Below are positions 9,797 to 18,596 of a DNA stretch of 64,000 nt, one piece after another (the first letter of the stretch is position 1; each line of letters starts with the position of its first letter). The notes under the pieces were generated by a model. The model ran no database searches. It was not told the DNA's origin and worked only from the letters and a program-made list of their open reading frames with translations. The position numbers and the translations under genes were made by a program. The DNA is from Sorangium cellulosum (lineage in GTDB: Bacteria; Myxococcota_A; Polyangia; Polyangiales; Polyangiaceae): the NCBI RefSeq assembly GCF_004135735.1, contig NZ_CP012670.1:2542001-2606000 (forward strand), written 5' to 3'.

Positions 9797-10008
9797 GCCC
9801 GTTTCACATGGATGCACCCGGCCGCGCTGTTCGGCGGCGCGGCGCCCGCGCGCGTCGCCGCCGTTCGGCCGCTGGCCGACGGCGGTCGCCCGGTCGGGCC
9901 GTCGCGACGCCGCCTGTCCGGTGAGCCGCCCGCCTGCTCGGCGCGCACTGGCGCACCGCCCGCCTGCCCGACGAGCCACGGCGCCGCTCGCAGCGCGGCC
10001 GCTTTGCC

Positions 10009-10377
10009 TCAGGCGCGTCGCCGGGCGGGCTTCGCGGGCGGGCGCTGGTCGAGCTGCTTCACCAGGGTCTTCGGCGCCTTGAGGCGCCACGCTTGCTCGA
10101 GCCGCATGCGGCACTCGGGCGCGCGCAGCGCCCGGAGGCGCGCCAGCACGGCCGGATAGCCGCGGTAGTGGTCGGTGATGAAGTAGAGGTCCGGCCGCGC
10201 CTCGATCAGGAATTCCTGCTCGTCGACGCTCTCGAGCAGGAAGACCACGGACTCGCCGTCTTCCTTGAGGCGCACGAACGCCTTGCCGCGGACCTTGAGC
10301 GCGGGCGTTCGGAACCACACGTCCTCCACCACCTCGGGCAGCGCGAGGCCGAGCTTGCAGAGCTGCTCCCAGTTCAT
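10009..10377 (-). CDS. MmcQ/YjbR family protein
   Basis: A 122-residue cytosolic protein of normal length for this small family. It shows the typical start WEQLCKLGLALPEVVED, then an FRTPALKVRGKAFVRL strand, a VVFLLESVDEQEFLI segment and a late YRGYPAVLARL. Members have a double-wing, CyaY-like DNA-binding fold but no settled biochemical role. The C-terminus is a basic tail (PPAKPARRRA). It is a single gene, transcribed divergently from the GH43 gene. The 278-bp spacer between them holds no other feature I can support. Confidence 0.88.
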   Translation of the reverse strand: MNWEQLCKLGLALPEVVEDVWFRTPALKVRGKAFVRLKEDGESVVFLLESVDEQEFLIEARPDLYFITDHYRGYPAVLARLRALRAPECRMRLEQAWRLKAPKTLVKQLDQRPPAKPARRRA

Positions 10378-10655
10378 GGCCTGTCACGATCGCTCACGTC
10401 GACCCCTCTGCCTCTCCGCGGCGGCGAGGCCACCACCGACCCCCGAGGGGGACGAGGAGTGGAGCACGAGGGAGGGAGAAAGGAAACCGCCGGGGCGCTC
10501 CCGGCCAGGTCTCGCCCTGGCCCGGCGTGTTTCGTTGCGCGGATCGGCCGGCCCGCTGCAAGATGCCCGGAGACGGGGCGCGCCGCGCCGGGCGGCGCCG
10601 CGTGGCCAGGCGCCATCGATTCCCAATCGATTTCCATCGGAGACCGCGACGGGCC

Positions 10656-12263
10656 ATGACCGACGACAGCACCATGATCGAGAACCCGATCCTCCGGGGC
10701 TTCCATCCGGATCCCTCCATCGTCCGGGTGGGGGAGGACTACTACATCGCGACATCCACCTTCGAGTGGTTCCCGGGCGTGCGGCTCCACCACAGCCGCG
10801 ATCTCCGGCACTGGCGGCCCATCGGCCACGCCCTGGACCGTCGCTCCCAGCTCGACCTGGTCGGCAATCCGCGGTCCGGGGGCGTCTGGGCGCCGTGCCT
10901 CACCCACGCCGACGGCGTGTTCTACCTCGTCTATACCGACGTCAAGACCTGGGCCCGCGGCTTCGTCGACGCCCACAACTACCTCGTCACCGCGAGCCGC
11001 ATCGAGGGGCCGTGGTCCGAGCCCGTGGCGCTGAACCGGGGCGGGTTCGACCCCTCGCTCTTCCACGACCACGACGGCCGGGCGTGGCTCGTGAACATGG
11101 TGTCGGACCACCGCCCCGGCCGCGATCCGTTCGCCGGCATCGTGCTGCAGGAGCTCGACAAGGAGCGGCGCCGGCTCGTCGGGGAGCGCCGCCTCATCTT
11201 CTCCGGCAGCGGCCTCGGGTGCACCGAGGGGCCGCACCTCTACCGGCGCGGGGAGCACTACTACCTCCTCGTCGCCGAGGGCGGCACCGCCTACGAGCAC
11301 GCGGCGACGCTCGCGCGCGCCCGCCGCATCGAGGGGCCGTACGAGATCGATCCGGACGGGCCCTTCCTGACCTCCCGGCACGACGCGGGCCTCGAGCTCC
11401 AGAAGGCCGGGCACGGCTGCCTCGTCGAGACCTCGACGGGCGAATGGTACCTGGCCCACCTCTGCGGGCGGCCGCTGCCGGGCGAGCGCCGCTGCATTCT
11501 CGGCCGCGAGACGGCGCTGCAGCGCGTGCGCTGGACCGACGGCGGCTGGCTCGCGCTCGACGGCGCGCCGGGCCCGCGCGCGCCTGCCGTCCGCGTGCGG
11601 GCGCCCCGGCTGCCGGCCCACCCGTTCGAGGAGCCCCCGGCGCGCGACACGTTCGATCGGGAGGCGCTCGGCGTCGCGTACCAGGTGCTGCGCGACGTGC
11701 CCGACGAGCGCTGGCTCTCGCTGCGCGAGCGCCCCGGCTTCCTGCGCCTCCGCGGGCGCGAGTCGCCGCACTCGCTGCACCGGCAGAGCGTCGTCGGGCG
11801 CCGCGTGCAGTCGCTCCGCTGCCGCGTCGAGACCTGCCTCGAGTTCGAGCCGACCTCGTTCCAGCAGATGGCGGGGCTCATGTGCCTCTACGACGACGAG
11901 AATTTCTTCTACGCGCTGCTCAGCCACGACGAGCGCGCGGGGCGCTCGCTCGCGCTGCTCGGCAGCGAGCGCGGGAAGCTCACCTGGCTGACGGACGCCC
12001 CGCTCCCCGTCGCGGCGCCGCGGGTCCACCTCCGCTTCGAGCTCTCCGGCAAGGACCTCCGGTTCTCGTGCTCCGAGGACGGCGAGCGCTTCGACGCGCT
12101 CGGCCCGGTGCTGGACGCGTCGATCCTGTCGGACGAGCGCACGTCGGTCGGCATCGGCTTCACTGGGACGTTCGCGGCGCTGTGCGCCCACGATCTCACG
12201 GGCGCGTTCCTGCACGCCGATTTCGATCACCTCGATTACCAGGAGCTCCCGCCGGAGCGCTGA
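10656..12263 (+). CDS. Glycoside hydrolase family 43 protein (beta-xylosidase/arabinofuranosidase type)
   Basis: A 535-residue enzyme without a signal peptide, so probably cytosolic. The five-bladed GH43 propeller occupies residues 1-320: the general base is Asp19 in FHPDPSI, the modulating Asp lies in the YLVYTD strand, and the acid Glu in the CTEGPHLY motif. The C-terminal half (about 330-535) is the concanavalin-like sandwich seen in xylan 1,4-beta-xylosidases, with segments such as YQVLRDVP and GRESPHSLHRQS. Likely reaction: release of xylose or arabinose from oligosaccharides brought into the cell. The ATG at 10656 (MTDDSTMIENPILRG) fits the family N-terminus. No transporter gene adjoins it, apart from the broken sugar-binding gene 1.7 kb downstream. 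Confidence 0.92.
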   Translation: MTDDSTMIENPILRGFHPDPSIVRVGEDYYIATSTFEWFPGVRLHHSRDLRHWRPIGHALDRRSQLDLVGNPRSGGVWAPCLTHADGVFYLVYTDVKTWARGFVDAHNYLVTASRIEGPWSEPVALNRGGFDPSLFHDHDGRAWLVNMVSDHRPGRDPFAGIVLQELDKERRRLVGERRLIFSGSGLGCTEGPHLYRRGEHYYLLVAEGGTAYEHAATLARARRIEGPYEIDPDGPFLTSRHDAGLELQKAGHGCLVETSTGEWYLAHLCGRPLPGERRCILGRETALQRVRWTDGGWLALDGAPGPRAPAVRVRAPRLPAHPFEEPPARDTFDREALGVAYQVLRDVPDERWLSLRERPGFLRLRGRESPHSLHRQSVVGRRVQSLRCRVETCLEFEPTSFQQMAGLMCLYDDENFFYALLSHDERAGRSLALLGSERGKLTWLTDAPLPVAAPRVHLRFELSGKDLRFSCSEDGERFDALGPVLDASILSDERTSVGIGFTGTFAALCAHDLTGAFLHADFDHLDYQELPPER

Positions 12264-12491
12264 GCGCCCGGCGCCTCGGCCCCGGATCGCCCGCGGCGCG
12301 GAGCGCGACGCGGGCGTGGCCCACGACCCCCTCGTCCCGCTCGCGCGTGACGCTCGCACGGCACGAATCTTCCTCGGTCGTATTCGGGGTGCCGCGGGAG
12401 GCGTTTGCGCGACACGCGGCGCACCATGCCTTATCGGCGCGGGCGATCGGCCCTACGCTGCGCGTGCTGTCCAGGAGCAGAAGGGAGCAGC

Positions 12492-13835
12492 ATGAAACCT
12501 CATGTCCTGATCGTCGACGGCAGCCTCACGATCCGCATGGATCTCCGCGGCCTGCTCCGCGGCGCCGGCTTCGTGGTGACGGCGTGCGAGACCCGGGCGC
12601 TCGCGCAGAAGGTGCTGCGATCGAAGCCCTTCTCCCTGGTGATCCTCGACGCCCTCCTGCCGGACGGCGACGGCATCGAGCTCCTCCGGGAGATCCGCGC
12701 CGGGGCCGAGCACGTGCCCGTGATCCTCCTGTCCACCGAGGCCGAGGTGAGGCACCGGCTCCAGGTCCTGGGCGTGGGCGCGGACGAGCACGTCGAGAAA
12801 CCGTACGACGGGGGCGCGCTCGTCCTCCGGGCGACGGAGCTCGCGAGCCAGCACGGCGCGGCGCTGCGGTCCTCGGGCGGCGGGACTTCCGCGGTGACGG
12901 GCAAGAGGATCCTGGTCGTGGACGACAGCCCCACGTACCGCGCCACGGTCGTGCAGCTCCTGAGGCAGGACGGCTGCGACGTCGTCCCGGCGCAGTCCGG
13001 GGACGAGGCCCTGAGCCTGCTCGCGGTGGAGCGGGTCGACGGCGTGATCATCGACCTCCTGATGCCGGGCATGGGCGGCCTCGAGACCGCGCGGCGGATC
13101 AAGAGCGCTGACGCCCTGCGTCACATTCCCGTGGTCATCCTGACCGGGCACGACGACGCCGACACCCGGGCGGAGGGCGCGCGCATCGGCGTGGACGACT
13201 TCGTGTTGAAGACGCCCGAGATCGCCATGCTGAGGACGCGGCTGCGCGGTCTGTTCCGTTCCAGGGTCGTCCTGGGCGCGGAGGGCGGGGCGCCCACGAG
13301 GGGCGCGGGGAGCAGCAGCCCGCCGGACGGGGCGTCCACGAGGGGCGCGGGGAGCAGCAGTCCGCCGGACGGGGCGACGTCGAGGCGCGCGGGGAGCAGC
13401 AGTCCGCCGGACGGGGCGACGTCGAGGCGCACGGGGAGCAGCAGCCCGCCGGACGGGGCGACGTCGAGGCGCACGGGGAGCAGCAGCCCGCCGGACGGGG
13501 CGTCGTCGAGGCGCACGGGGAGCAGCCTGGACGAGGTGCCGTCGAGCCAGCACGCCGGATCAGGCCCGGGGAGCGCGGCGCCGCCGGCGGCGGGCTCGCT
13601 GTTCGACCAGGTGGTCGCCGCGAGCGGGCTCTCCAGCGTGATCGGGCCGAGCACGATCATCCGGGCGTGCCTGCGCGCCGGCATCGAGCCGCGATCGATG
13701 TCGCCCGAGGACCTCCACCGCGCGTTGCCGGCGATCCACGAGACGCTGCGCCTGTTCCTGACCGAGGAGGACTCGAACCGCGGCATCGCGGCCATCAGCC
13801 AGCTCGCGCGGGCCGCGGCGCCCGCCGCGGGCTGA
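12492..13835 (+). CDS. Double-receiver response regulator with repeat linker
   Basis: A 447-residue signalling protein with no DNA-binding domain. Receiver 1 spans about residues 1-120 (phospho-Asp in VILDALLPDGDG, Lys in VEKPYDG). Receiver 2 spans about 140-255 (phospho-Asp in IIDLLMPGMGG, Lys in VLKTPE). A hydrophilic linker of six 14-residue repeats (SSSPPDGATSRRTG-like, about 270-345) follows. A compact helical end of about 80 residues (SLFDQVVAASGLSSVIG onward) has no family I can name. The start at 12492 follows aagggagcagc. It is probably an adaptor or phosphate sink in a two-component pathway; no cognate kinase lies beside it. Confidence 0.9.
   Translation: MKPHVLIVDGSLTIRMDLRGLLRGAGFVVTACETRALAQKVLRSKPFSLVILDALLPDGDGIELLREIRAGAEHVPVILLSTEAEVRHRLQVLGVGADEHVEKPYDGGALVLRATELASQHGAALRSSGGGTSAVTGKRILVVDDSPTYRATVVQLLRQDGCDVVPAQSGDEALSLLAVERVDGVIIDLLMPGMGGLETARRIKSADALRHIPVVILTGHDDADTRAEGARIGVDDFVLKTPEIAMLRTRLRGLFRSRVVLGAEGGAPTRGAGSSSPPDGASTRGAGSSSPPDGATSRRAGSSSPPDGATSRRTGSSSPPDGATSRRTGSSSPPDGASSRRTGSSLDEVPSSQHAGSGPGSAAPPAAGSLFDQVVAASGLSSVIGPSTIIRACLRAGIEPRSMSPEDLHRALPAIHETLRLFLTEEDSNRGIAAISQLARAAAPAAG
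13290..13526 (+). repeat. 42-bp coding minisatellite in the response regulator gene
   Basis: Units recur with a 42-bp period (anchor agcagcag at 13311, 13353, 13395, 13437, 13479, 13521) and code for SSSPPDGA(S/T)xR(R/G)(A/T)G. The frame is kept. The copies are nearly identical at DNA level, pointing to recent expansion. Confidence 0.95.
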
Positions 13836-13954
13836 GGCGCCGCGACGCACCGTTACCATGTCGTTTGACATATCCGTCCTCTTTGCGATGTCATCCTGAC
13901 GCCTGCGGGGTCGCGCTCCGGCATGTCGGGGCAGCCGACGAACGCGAGCTCGAC

Positions 13955-14660
13955 GAGCACGAGCGCGGCGCGACGACGAGGCCGTCGCGAAGGGCGTCCA
14001 CGTCGTGACGCTCGACGCCGACGTGGCGGTCTCGAAGCGCGCGATCTACGTCGTGACGCTCGACAGCTCCGCCGGAGCCAAGGCGGCGAGCACCCTGCTC
14101 GCGATGCTGCCCCGGCCGCCGGGGACGGTGATCCTCCACGGCAGCGTCAACACGGCCGGGAGCAGCGGGCTGGAGCGGACGCAGGGGGCTCAGCGGGTGT
14201 TCGAGGAGGCCGGTTACGAGGTCCTGGTGCGTCAATCCACCTGGGCCCCCTCGGGCGAGACCGAGGACGTCGAATGGATGAAGACCCAGATCGGGATGGC
14301 GGATCCGCCCGTCGTGGGGTTGATCGGCCTGTTCAACATCTCGTATCGGTGCGCGATGGCCGCAGAGGCCGCGGGCAAGCCGGAGCTCCCCGTCGTGGCC
14401 TTCGACTTCGATCCGAAGACCGTCGATTCCATGCGCGAGGGGCGCATCCAGGCCACGCACGTCCAGCGGCAGTACGACCAAGGCTATCTCGTGCCTTATA
14501 TCCTCTATGCCATCAAGAACATCGGTCTCGACGCGACCAGGGAGATCCTCGCCCGCCAGATGGTCGATGCCAGCCGGGTCAACACGGGGCTCGATGGGGT
14601 CCGGGGGACAAGATCGACGCCTACAACGACTTCCTCGGCTCGATCGGCGCGAACCAGTAG
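13955..14660 (+). pseudogene. Remnant of a periplasmic sugar-binding protein
   Basis: The protein sequence from DDEAVAKGVHVVTLDAD through VSKRAIYVVTLDSSAG, GTVILHGSV, VGLIGLFN and LPVVAFDFD is the middle and C-terminal part of a Peripla_BP_4-type ABC sugar-binding protein. The signal peptide and most of the first lobe are missing: the recognisable sequence begins abruptly near 13955 with no start codon. Near 14595-14610 the frame must shift to reach the proper end KIDAYNDFLGSIGANQ and the TAG at 14658-14660. There is no permease or ATPase gene nearby. Truncation plus frameshift make it non-functional. Confidence 0.8.
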
Positions 14661-14806
14661 CGGCGCCGTGGCCGAGGGAGGGTAGCTGCCTGAGAGAGTC
14701 CTTCGAGCACCCACCAGTCGTTGCGTCGCGCAAGCTTGTCGAGGCGAGGAGAGGGGACTCGTCCTGGAAGGGAGATGCCGCGCACGCGGGGCGGGCCGGC
14801 CTGGAT

Positions 14807-15658
14807 TTACGAGGGCAGAGCGCCGGTCGAGGTCGACGAGGGCGCGGGGGTCGCCGCCGGCTTGCCCTGGGCCGCCCCTGCCTCGGCGGCCTTGCGGGCC
14901 TTCTCGCGCCGCGCCGCCACGCGCCGGCGCCGCTCGTAGGCGCTCGTGACCTCACGGACGATCTCGGGGTGACGTCGGAAGACGTGCGCCGCGGTCTTCC
15001 GGATGGCGGCGACGCGGCCCGTCATGAGGTGAAGCATCTGGTTGCGGATCGTGGTCGCGGCGGCCGAGGCGCCGCGTTCGGGGGCCGTTTCGATCGCTCG
15101 CCGTTGCAGCGCGTCCGCGAGCTTTCTGGCCTCGACGAGGAGGCGGACGTCGAACTCCTCATCCGCCTCGAGCAGGCGGTCCTTGAGCGACTCCGCGAGC
15201 CCCGCATAATCCCGGAGCGCCTGCGAGAGGGCGCTGGAGCGCTGGCCGTCCTGCGCGTGGAACTCCTTGATGCGCGCGAGCTGCGCGTCGGCGGGCTCGT
15301 CGACATCGTCGTCGAGCAGGAACTCGAGCGCCGACTCGAGCTCATCGACGACGAACCGGGCGCGCTCCCCGAGGTCGGTCACCGCGGGATCGATGATGAG
15401 GAGGAGTCGTGTCTGGGCCTCCTGCACGGCGCGGACGATGGAGAGCAGCTCCTCGCTGCTCGACGCGGGCAGGCGGCTCTTGACCCGCTTGAGGCCCGGG
15501 CGCTCACCGTCGGGCTCCCAGTACTTCGTCACGAACGCCGCGGCGGCGACCGCCTCGCGCACGGCGACTTCGTACGGCACCTTCAGCGGGTTGTCGGTCC
15601 TCCCCGTCTCGGCGGCGGCCTTGACCCAGCGAGCGTAATCCTTTCCCTGCTTTGCCAT
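14807..15658 (-). CDS. Unknown soluble helical protein
   Basis: A 283-residue protein that I do not recognise. It is predicted almost wholly helical and charged, with heptad-like stretches (SIVRAVQEAQTRLLLII, ARKLADALQRRAIET), an HxxTGRVAAIRKTAAHVFRRHPEIVREV segment, and a basic then Ala/Pro-rich tail. No signal peptide, membrane segment or Cys motif is seen. The ATG at 15658 (MAKQGKDYARWV) is preferred because an AGGAGGAGG site sits upstream of it; the in-frame ATG at 15691 would place this site inside the gene. It is flanked by the satellite-repeat region on its upstream side. Confidence 0.75.
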   Translation of the reverse strand: MAKQGKDYARWVKAAAETGRTDNPLKVPYEVAVREAVAAAAFVTKYWEPDGERPGLKRVKSRLPASSSEELLSIVRAVQEAQTRLLLIIDPAVTDLGERARFVVDELESALEFLLDDDVDEPADAQLARIKEFHAQDGQRSSALSQALRDYAGLAESLKDRLLEADEEFDVRLLVEARKLADALQRRAIETAPERGASAAATTIRNQMLHLMTGRVAAIRKTAAHVFRRHPEIVREVTSAYERRRRVAARREKARKAAEAGAAQGKPAATPAPSSTSTGALPS

Positions 15659-15830
15659 GGCGATTGCTTGTTCCCTCCTCCTGCGTCCCACGCCTTTCCC
15701 GGCGCGGCGCGAAGCGGCAAGGATGAGATCGCTCGCCGGGGTGTCCAGCGCGAAAACGTGCTGGTCCGGATGCGAGAGGGGGGAAACCCGGGGGAACGAG
15801 ATAGCGCTACGGCGTGCTGAGCGCGGGGGT

Positions 15831-15945
15831 GCGCGTCCGGATGGCGGGGAGGGGTGTCCGGATGGCGGGGAGGGGTGTCCGGATGGCGGGGAGGGGTGTC
15901 CGGATGGCCGGCGGGGTGTCCGGATGGCCGCGGAGCGCGTCCGGC
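15831..15945. repeat. 21-bp tandem repeat (ggtgtccggatggcggggag-type)
   Basis: Five to six copies with gtccgg anchors at 15835, 15856, 15877, 15898, 15918 and 15939 (period 20-21 bp). The first three are near-identical and later ones decay. It lies in the gene-free stretch 15659-16422. Confidence 0.92.
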
Positions 15946-16001
15946 ATGGGCGGAAGTCGGGCCCACTATCCAGCCGAGCTCAGCATCGGACTCCCGGGAC
16001 A

Positions 16002-16078
16002 TCTTCCGTCTTCCGTCTTCCGTCTTCCGTCTTCCGTCTTCCGTCTTCCGTCTTCCGTCTTCCGTCTTCCGTCTTCCG
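16002..16078. repeat. Heptamer satellite (TCTTCCG)11
   Basis: Eleven perfect pyrimidine-rich heptamers plus a degenerate twelfth. Left outer arm of the composite inverted repeat centred near 16157. Confidence 0.98.
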
Positions 16079-16094
16079 TCTTCGTCTGGCCTCC

Positions 16095-16124
16095 GCGTGC
16101 GCGTGCGCGTGCGCGTGCGCGTGC
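16095..16124. repeat. Hexamer satellite (GCGTGC)5
   Basis: Five perfect copies of an alternating purine/pyrimidine hexamer, able to form Z-DNA. Left inner arm of the composite inverted repeat. Confidence 0.97.
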
Positions 16125-16187
16125 CCGCTTATTCTCCGTCCACGTCCCACATCCGCGGACGTGCACGGGCGGACGAGCACGGGATGA

Positions 16188-16214
16188 GCGCGCACGCGCA
16201 CGCGCACGCGCACG
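16188..16214. repeat. Hexamer satellite (GCACGC)4
   Basis: Four copies of the exact reverse complement of the hexamer at 16095-16124, placed symmetrically across a 63-bp centre. Right inner arm. Confidence 0.95.
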
Positions 16215-16230
16215 AAGAAGAAGAGGGAAG

Positions 16231-16368
16231 ACGAGAGACGGGAGACGAGAGACGGGAGACGGGAGACGAGAGACGGGAGACGGGAGACGAGAGACGGGAG
16301 ACGAGAGACGGGAGACGGGAGACGGGAGACGAGAGACGAGAGACGGGAGACGAGAGACGAGAGACGAG
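16231..16368. repeat. Heptamer satellite (GAGACGR), about 19 copies
   Basis: Purine-rich heptamers gagacgg and gagacga alternate over 138 bp. In register gggagac, the unit differs from the reverse complement of the left arm (ggaagac) at a single base. Right outer arm of the inverted repeat. Confidence 0.97.
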
Positions 16369-16422
16369 GGAGGAAGACGGAGGGATTCCCTCGCCTTCCT
16401 CCCTCACGCAGCCGTCCCCTCG

Positions 16423-18579
16423 CTACAGCTCCACGCTCACGTTCTCCAGCCTCGCCCTCTCGATCGCAAACGTCGCCCGCGTGGTCGCCTCGATGCTCGC
16501 CCAGGGGATCGGGCTCGACCCCCCGGTGTTGCACGCCCTCACGAACGCCGCGAGCTGCGCCGCATGCCCCTTGTCCGCCCGCAGGGCGCGCGTCGTGCGC
16601 GTCTTTCCGCGCTCGGTCAGCGACAGCGCCCGCCAGTCGTTGAGCCGCGCAATCTTGCCCTCGCAGAACACCTCGTAGCTCTCCTTGGGCACGCTCGGAT
16701 CGCCCATCGCCGTGTAGATCAGCGTCCCCACGCTGCCGTCCGCGAACGTCAGCGTCGCGATGACGTTGTCGTCGCGGCGGTACGCCCCCTCGGCGCCGAG
16801 GCCGTGCGCGCTCACCCGGATCGGCGACGAGCCCGCCCAGTACGACATCAGGTCGACGAAATGGCAGCCCTCGCCCACGATGCGCCCCCCGCTCTCGGCC
16901 GCGTCCGCGAGCCAGCTCGTGTCGGCCACGCGCCCCGCGTTGATCCGCGCGACCATCACGAGCCCCGCGCGCCGCCCGGAGAACGCGTCCCTCACCGCCT
17001 CCGCGAACGGCGCGAACCGGCGATTGAACCCGACCTGCAAGCGACCCCTCGCCCCGGCCACCGCCTCCGCGAGCGTCGCGAGCTGCGCCTCGTCGATCGC
17101 CGCAGGCTTCTCCAGGAACACGTCGCGGCCCGCGGCGAGCGCCTTCGCCGCCTGCGCCGCGTGGCTCGAGTGCCGCGTCGCGATCATCACCGCGTCCACC
17201 GCCGGGAGCGCGAGCGCCGCGTCGATGTCGCTCAGCACGTGCTCCGCCCCGAACCGGTCCGCCGCGTGCCGCGCCGAGAGGCCGCGCCCCGATACCGTCG
17301 CCACGAGCTTCGCGCCCGGGAGCTTCGCGAGCGCCGGCAAGAGCACGCCCGACGCGAACGCGCCCGTCCCCACCATCGCGACCCCCAGCGTGGACCGGTC
17401 GCGCCGGACGTGCTCCGACCTGACCTCCGCCACCGCCGCGGGGCGCGCCGCGCGCTCCGGGTAGGTGAGCAGCACGCCGAGGTGCGGCTCCGGCCGCTCG
17501 CCGGTCACCACCGCGTACGCGTCGAGCGCGTCCTCGAACGGGAAGCGGTGCGTCACCAGGCTCAGGACGTCGAGCCGCTTCGTCTCGATCGCGCGCAGCA
17601 CCGCCTCGAAGTTGCGGCGCTCCGTCCAGCGCACGTAGCCGATCGGGTAGTCGTGGCCGCGCTCCTCGTACGCGGGATCGTGGCGCCCCGGGCCGTAGCT
17701 GCGCGAGACGACGAGCTCCAGCTCCTTGTCGTAGTACGTCTTGCGCGGGACCTCGATCGGCATCACCCCGACCGCCACCACGCGGGCCCTGTCGCGCGCG
17801 ACGTCACCCGCGGTGACCAGCGGCTCGTTCGTCGGCGACGAGGCCGTGACCACCACCGCGTCCGCGCCGATCCCGCCCGTGAACGCGCGCACGACCTCGA
17901 CCGGATCGTCGCTCGAGGGCACCACGCCGGCGACCGCCCCGCGCGCCTTCGCCCGCTCGACCTTGGCCGGGTCGAGATCGACGCCGATGACGTCGCAGCC
18001 GTGCGCCGCGAGGAGCTGCACCGTGATCTGCCCGAGCAGCCCGAGGCCGATCACCACCACGCTCGCCCCGAGCGTCGGGCGCGCGAGCCGCACGCCGTGC
18101 AGCGCGATCGCGCCCACGGTCACGAACGAGGCCTCCTCGTCCGTCACCGCGTCGGGCACCCGCACCACGAGGTTCAGCGGCACCGCGTTGACCTCCGCGT
18201 GGTTCGCGAAGCCCGCGCCCGCGCACGCGACGCGATCGCCGCGCGCGAAGCCCGGCGCCCCGGCGCCCACCTCCGCGACGCGGCCCGCGAGCGAGTAGCC
18301 GAGCGGGATCGGGTTGTCGAGCTTGGTCCGGACCGCGTCGAACGCCGAGAGCACGCCCTCGCGCTTCGCCTTGTCGAGCACCTTGGCGACCAGGTCCGGC
18401 CGGTCCTTGGCCTTCACCAGCAGGTTCTTGCGGGCCATGTCGACGATGGCGCGCTCCGTGCCCGCCGAGATCAACGAGACCGTCGTGTCCACCAGGACGC
18501 CGCCGGCGGGCGCCCGCGGCGTCGCCGTGTCCACCAGCGCGAGCTTCCCCGTCCGATAACTCTGAGATACCTGACGCAT
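16423..18579 (-). CDS. Two-domain oxidoreductase (medium-chain dehydrogenase + Gfo/Idh/MocA)
   Basis: A 718-residue fusion. Residues 1-355 form a zinc-type alcohol dehydrogenase/threonine dehydrogenase fold with a nucleotide loop VVIGLGLLGQIT. Residues about 375-718 form a Gfo/Idh/MocA dehydrogenase with VAMVGTGAFASGV and the diagnostic EKP in DVFLEKPA. The start ATG at 18579 is preceded by GAGGAGG. The same fusion is known as bi-domain-containing oxidoreductase and is regularly found beside heparinase II/III and glycosyltransferase genes, exactly as here: it starts 17 bp after the heparinase-like stop. Inferred role: NAD(P)-dependent modification of a nucleotide sugar or uronic-acid intermediate for an exopolysaccharide. 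Confidence 0.93.
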   Translation of the reverse strand: MRQVSQSYRTGKLALVDTATPRAPAGGVLVDTTVSLISAGTERAIVDMARKNLLVKAKDRPDLVAKVLDKAKREGVLSAFDAVRTKLDNPIPLGYSLAGRVAEVGAGAPGFARGDRVACAGAGFANHAEVNAVPLNLVVRVPDAVTDEEASFVTVGAIALHGVRLARPTLGASVVVIGLGLLGQITVQLLAAHGCDVIGVDLDPAKVERAKARGAVAGVVPSSDDPVEVVRAFTGGIGADAVVVTASSPTNEPLVTAGDVARDRARVVAVGVMPIEVPRKTYYDKELELVVSRSYGPGRHDPAYEERGHDYPIGYVRWTERRNFEAVLRAIETKRLDVLSLVTHRFPFEDALDAYAVVTGERPEPHLGVLLTYPERAARPAAVAEVRSEHVRRDRSTLGVAMVGTGAFASGVLLPALAKLPGAKLVATVSGRGLSARHAADRFGAEHVLSDIDAALALPAVDAVMIATRHSSHAAQAAKALAAGRDVFLEKPAAIDEAQLATLAEAVAGARGRLQVGFNRRFAPFAEAVRDAFSGRRAGLVMVARINAGRVADTSWLADAAESGGRIVGEGCHFVDLMSYWAGSSPIRVSAHGLGAEGAYRRDDNVIATLTFADGSVGTLIYTAMGDPSVPKESYEVFCEGKIARLNDWRALSLTERGKTRTTRALRADKGHAAQLAAFVRACNTGGSSPIPWASIEATTRATFAIERARLENVSVEL

Positions 18580-18596
18580 GCCGATCCTCCTCGGAC

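Noticed and set aside
16002..16368. CRISPR array
   Set aside because: Units are 6-7 bp tandem satellites without spacers, and no cas genes are present.
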